From Comamonadaceae bacterium (GTDB lineage: Bacteria > Pseudomonadota > Gammaproteobacteria > Burkholderiales > Burkholderiaceae): DNA of 6,228 bases. The stretch spans positions 1 through 6,228 of the forward strand of contig CANNNB010000142.1 of the NCBI GenBank assembly GCA_947505995.1. Reading direction: 5' to 3'. Numbering within the stretch: the stretch's first letter is position 1; each line of letters begins with the position of its first letter. Positions 6,184 to 6,228 of the stretch are shown here, in pieces. The notes under the pieces were generated by a model. That model was not told the DNA's origin, searched no databases, and saw only the letters and a program-made list of their open reading frames with translations. Made by a program: the position numbers and the translations under genes.

Positions 6184-6228
6184 ATGGGTTTGAGTACACA
6201 CGTTTTGGATACCATGCATGGTTGTCCC
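6184..6228 (+). CDS. uraH: 5-hydroxyisourate hydrolase (transthyretin-like), N-terminal fragment cut by window edge
   Basis: Only 15 codons are present, reading MGLSTHVLDTMHGCP. This is the diagnostic N-terminus of bacterial 5-hydroxyisourate hydrolases: the S-T-H-V-L-D-T-x-H-G-x-P block carries the first active-site histidine (H6) of the transthyretin-like enzymes. The enzyme hydrolyses 5-hydroxyisourate, the urate oxidase product, to OHCU, which is the substrate of the UraD domain encoded on the other strand. The ATG at 6184 is preceded by a good AAGGA-type site. The gene is divergent from gntR and shares the palindromic operator with it. The rest of the roughly 110-120-residue protein lies beyond the right edge, so integrity cannot be judged. 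Confidence 0.85.
   Translation, partial: MGLSTHVLDTMHGCP

Noticed and set aside
6190..6201. GAGTACACAC as a further operator-like half-site near uraH
   Set aside because: It lies within the conserved uraH coding sequence (codons for S-T-H) and lacks the TGTATACA core.

Overview
The window is a compact purine (urate/ureide) degradation locus with a linked ABC uptake system. It most resembles a betaproteobacterium of the order Burkholderiales. That assignment rests on the sequence character of the allantoinase and of the UraD-AllC fusion; the genus cannot be read from the window. Nearly all of the DNA is coding. I see no tRNA, rRNA, insertion sequence, CRISPR array or phage gene.

Layout from right to left, following the main direction of transcription (minus strand). 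At the right edge the first 15 codons of a hydroxyisourate hydrolase gene (uraH) run rightwards on the plus strand. Divergent from it is a GntR/FCD-family regulator (5446-6111). The regulator is followed, with 4-base ATGA overlaps, by puuE (metal-independent allantoinase of the polysaccharide-deacetylase fold, 4493-5449) and then by a fused UraD-AllC protein (OHCU decarboxylase plus allantoate amidohydrolase, 2733-4496). An M20-family hydrolase (1449-2720) follows after 12 bases. A 162-base gap then carries a candidate operator and promoter. Beyond it lie a periplasmic NMT1/SsuA-like solute-binding protein (252-1286) and the start of its ABC ATPase (1-228, cut by the left edge).

Together UraH, UraD, PuuE and AllC would take 5-hydroxyisourate through OHCU and allantoin to allantoate and then ureidoglycine. 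Urate oxidase or xanthine dehydrogenase would have to be encoded outside the window. The M20 protein and the transporter are linked by position, but their substrates cannot be read from sequence.

The most telling non-coding signal is a perfect 16-base palindrome, AAAGTGTATACACTTT, between gntR and uraH. Twelve bases of it (AAAGTGTATACA) recur in the gap in front of the transporter genes. This suggests that one ureide-responsive GntR regulator controls both arms. Two protein-level oddities stand out: the UraD-AllC fusion, and the M20 protein, in which two of the usual metal-ligand positions appear to be substituted.
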